Below, in pieces: positions 62,632 through 64,000 of a DNA stretch of 64,000 nucleotides. The translations under genes were made by a program, and so were the position numbers. Within the stretch, counting starts at the first letter, position 1. Every line of letters starts with the position of its first letter. The notes beneath the pieces are model-generated. The model ran no database searches and was not told the DNA's origin. It worked only from the letters and a program-made list of their open reading frames with translations. Source of the stretch: Streptococcus vestibularis (lineage in GTDB: Bacteria; Bacillota; Bacilli; Lactobacillales; Streptococcaceae); the NCBI GenBank assembly GCA_010604095.1, contig JAABLG010000002.1, positions 129,836-193,835 of the forward strand, written 5' to 3'.

Positions 62632-63522
62632 ATGGGCACAATCGTATTAAAAATGACAGCAAAGCAGATTTCAACACTTCAGAAAGACCTGGCAAGCTAT
62701 GCGACTGCGACTAACAATCCCTATGCTAGTTTTTCAGCCAAGGTCAATGGCACAAGTGTTATTGCCTATACTTCAGGTAAGGTAACCTTCCAGGGTGCTA
62801 AACCAGAGGTTCTAGCTAGCCGTTTTGGCTACCAAGCTGAGCCTAAGCAGTCACCTGAAGGGCAAAATCTAGCCCTAATTGGATCAGACGAAGTGGGAAA
62901 TGGCTCCTATTTTGGTGGACTAGCGGTCGTAGCTAGTCTAGTGACACCAGCCGACCATGCTTTATTGAAGTCCTTGGGGGTCGATGATTCTAAAAATCTC
63001 AATGATAGCAAGATTCGTCAGCTTGCCCCGCTCTTGGAGGAGAAGATTCCTCACAAGGCACTACTACTTTCACCCCAGAAGTACAATGAAGTGGTAGGAG
63101 ACGGCAAGGCACACAATGCTGTATCAGTCAAAGTAGCCCTCCACAATCAAGCTATTTTCCTACTGTTACAAGCAGGAGCGAAACCAGATAAGATTGTCAT
63201 CGATGCTTTTACCAGTGAGAAAAATTATCAAAAATACCTTAAGAAGGAGCGCAATCGCTTTGACAATCCCATCACCTTAGAAGAGAAAGCTGAAGGCAAA
63301 TACCTAGCTGTGGCGGTAAGTTCTATCATCGCTCGCAATCTCTTCCTGGAAAATCTGGATAAACTCAGCCAAGAAGTGGGCTATACCCTGCCTTCGGGAG
63401 CAGGAACCAAGTCCGATCAGGTCGCTGCCAAGCTCCTACAAGCATATGGAGATCAGGCTCTCCAAGCAACTGCTAAATATCATTTCGCCAATACTAAAAA
63501 AGCCTACCAACGCTTAAAATAA
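62632..63522 (+). CDS. rnhC: Ribonuclease HIII
   Basis: The start at 62632 ([13 protein letters not shown]) gives 296-297 aa, the family length; the upstream frame extension is rejected. An N-terminal TBP-like domain (1-80, ending [18 protein letters not shown]) is followed by the catalytic type 2 RNase H domain ([18 protein letters not shown] with [19 protein letters not shown]). It cuts RNA in RNA-DNA hybrids. lepB follows 18 bp later. Confidence 0.96.
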   Translation: MGTIVLKMTAKQISTLQKDLASYATATNNPYASFSAKVNGTSVIAYTSGKVTFQGAKPEVLASRFGYQAEPKQSPEGQNLALIGSDEVGNGSYFGGLAVVASLVTPADHALLKSLGVDDSKNLNDSKIRQLAPLLEEKIPHKALLLSPQKYNEVVGDGKAHNAVSVKVALHNQAIFLLLQAGAKPDKIVIDAFTSEKNYQKYLKKERNRFDNPITLEEKAEGKYLAVAVSSIIARNLFLENLDKLSQEVGYTLPSGAGTKSDQVAAKLLQAYGDQALQATAKYHFANTKKAYQRLK

Positions 63523-63540
63523 TCCTGAAAGGCCTTAACT

Positions 63541-64000
63541 ATGCAAAACAAATGGACCCAATTATTCCTCAAATTCCTTCGTGAATGGGGAGTTTTCATC
63601 CTCTTTATCACCTTCTTCCTCTTGACACGTCTTTTCCTCTGGCTCCCTGTCCAAGTTGACGGCCACTCAATGGATCCAACCCTAGCAGATAGACAGCGTG
63701 TTATCGTTTTGAAGCACACGTCTATTGAACGTTTTGACATTGTCGTTGCCAAGGAAGTTGAAGAAGGTAAGACCAAACAAATTGTAAAACGTGTCATTGG
63801 GATGCCAGGTGATACCATTACCTATCAAAATGATAAACTTACCGTCAATGGCAAGGAAGTTAAAGAGAAATATCTCAAGGAATTTCAGGCTGCCTTTGCT
63901 AAGGACAAATTACAAAAAGAATATGACTACCGCGATTACTTCCAACAGTTAGCCAAGGATGCCAAGGCCTTCACAGTCAATGCTGAGGGCAATACGACCT
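63541..64000 (+). CDS. lepB: Signal peptidase I (partial)
   Basis: The gene starts at 63541 and runs off the right edge (about 153 residues visible). It has an N-terminal membrane anchor (18-36), catalytic Ser43 in VDGHSMDPTL and catalytic Lys83 in KQIVKRVIGMPGD. It removes signal peptides at the outer membrane face. The following insert (KEKYLKEFQAAFAKDKLQ...) is typical of streptococcal LepB. Confidence 0.95.
   Translation, partial: MQNKWTQLFLKFLREWGVFILFITFFLLTRLFLWLPVQVDGHSMDPTLADRQRVIVLKHTSIERFDIVVAKEVEEGKTKQIVKRVIGMPGDTITYQNDKLTVNGKEVKEKYLKEFQAAFAKDKLQKEYDYRDYFQQLAKDAKAFTVNAEGNTT

Overview
The window is chromosomal DNA of a low-GC Gram-positive coccus, most likely a salivarius-group Streptococcus (S. 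salivarius or a close relative). The housekeeping order secA - DAHP synthases - acpS - alr - recG, the rpsF-ssb-rpsR operon, the scr sucrose locus, strong Shine-Dalgarno sequences, a LPXTG protein with a YSIRK-like signal, and three copies of the ComR-type inverted repeat GTGACAT-AA-ATGTCAC all point there. No rRNA, tRNA, CRISPR array or insertion sequence was seen. The species call is inference.

Layout. 1-11.6 kb: an accessory envelope region on the minus strand. It holds the start of a polytopic sensor-like protein, a six-gene unit (Hsp70-like ATPase, coiled-coil membrane protein, ABC ATPase and permease, an 86-aa membrane protein, a DUF6287-type secreted protein), a LytTR regulator with a LiaF-like protein, and two membrane proteins (TcaA-like and DUF6574-like). 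Three of these proteins share a short N-terminal W-x4-F-x4-GR-x-P-like module. 11.7-16.9 kb: a HAD phosphatase with a MazG-like tail, divergent asparaginase, an XRE/DUF2975-type pair and small membrane proteins, one with two operators flanking its promoter. 17-25.3 kb: recG, alr, acpS, two DAHP synthases, secA. 26-31.7 kb: scrK, scrA, scrB, scrR with LacI-type operators. 31.8-34.9 kb: nusB, asp23, efp, dCMP deaminase, Xaa-Pro peptidase. 35-38 kb: a ComR-box bacteriocin locus with three double-glycine peptides, a probable immunity ABC transporter and two small membrane proteins. 38-45.3 kb: uvrA, corA, DUF1129-type protein, a lipoprotein, rpsR-ssb-rpsF. 45.5-46.3 kb: an array of very short ORFs. 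46.4-49.3 kb: mutY, a third ComR-box peptide, two lipoproteins. 49.4-55.5 kb: a beta-helix/tandem-AAA protein, its membrane partner and a cell-wall metalloprotease. 56-64 kb: polA, mutS2, cvpA, zapA, rnhC and the start of lepB.

The most striking element is at 45592-46315. One consensus promoter containing a CcpA-like cre site drives six separate mini-ORFs of 10-19 codons. Each has its own Shine-Dalgarno sequence and five end in the same core, R-Y-K-N-G-D (the sixth has L-K-N-G-D). Three further units look decayed. I do not recognise this family.

Two other signals stand out. Three ComR boxes sit exactly 23 nt from a TATAAT and drive peptide or immunity-like genes, which would couple competence to bacteriocin production. 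Four DNA-maintenance genes (mutY, polA, mutS2, rnhC) start only 6-7 nt after an extended -10 box and have no Shine-Dalgarno, so they are probably translated from leaderless mRNAs.
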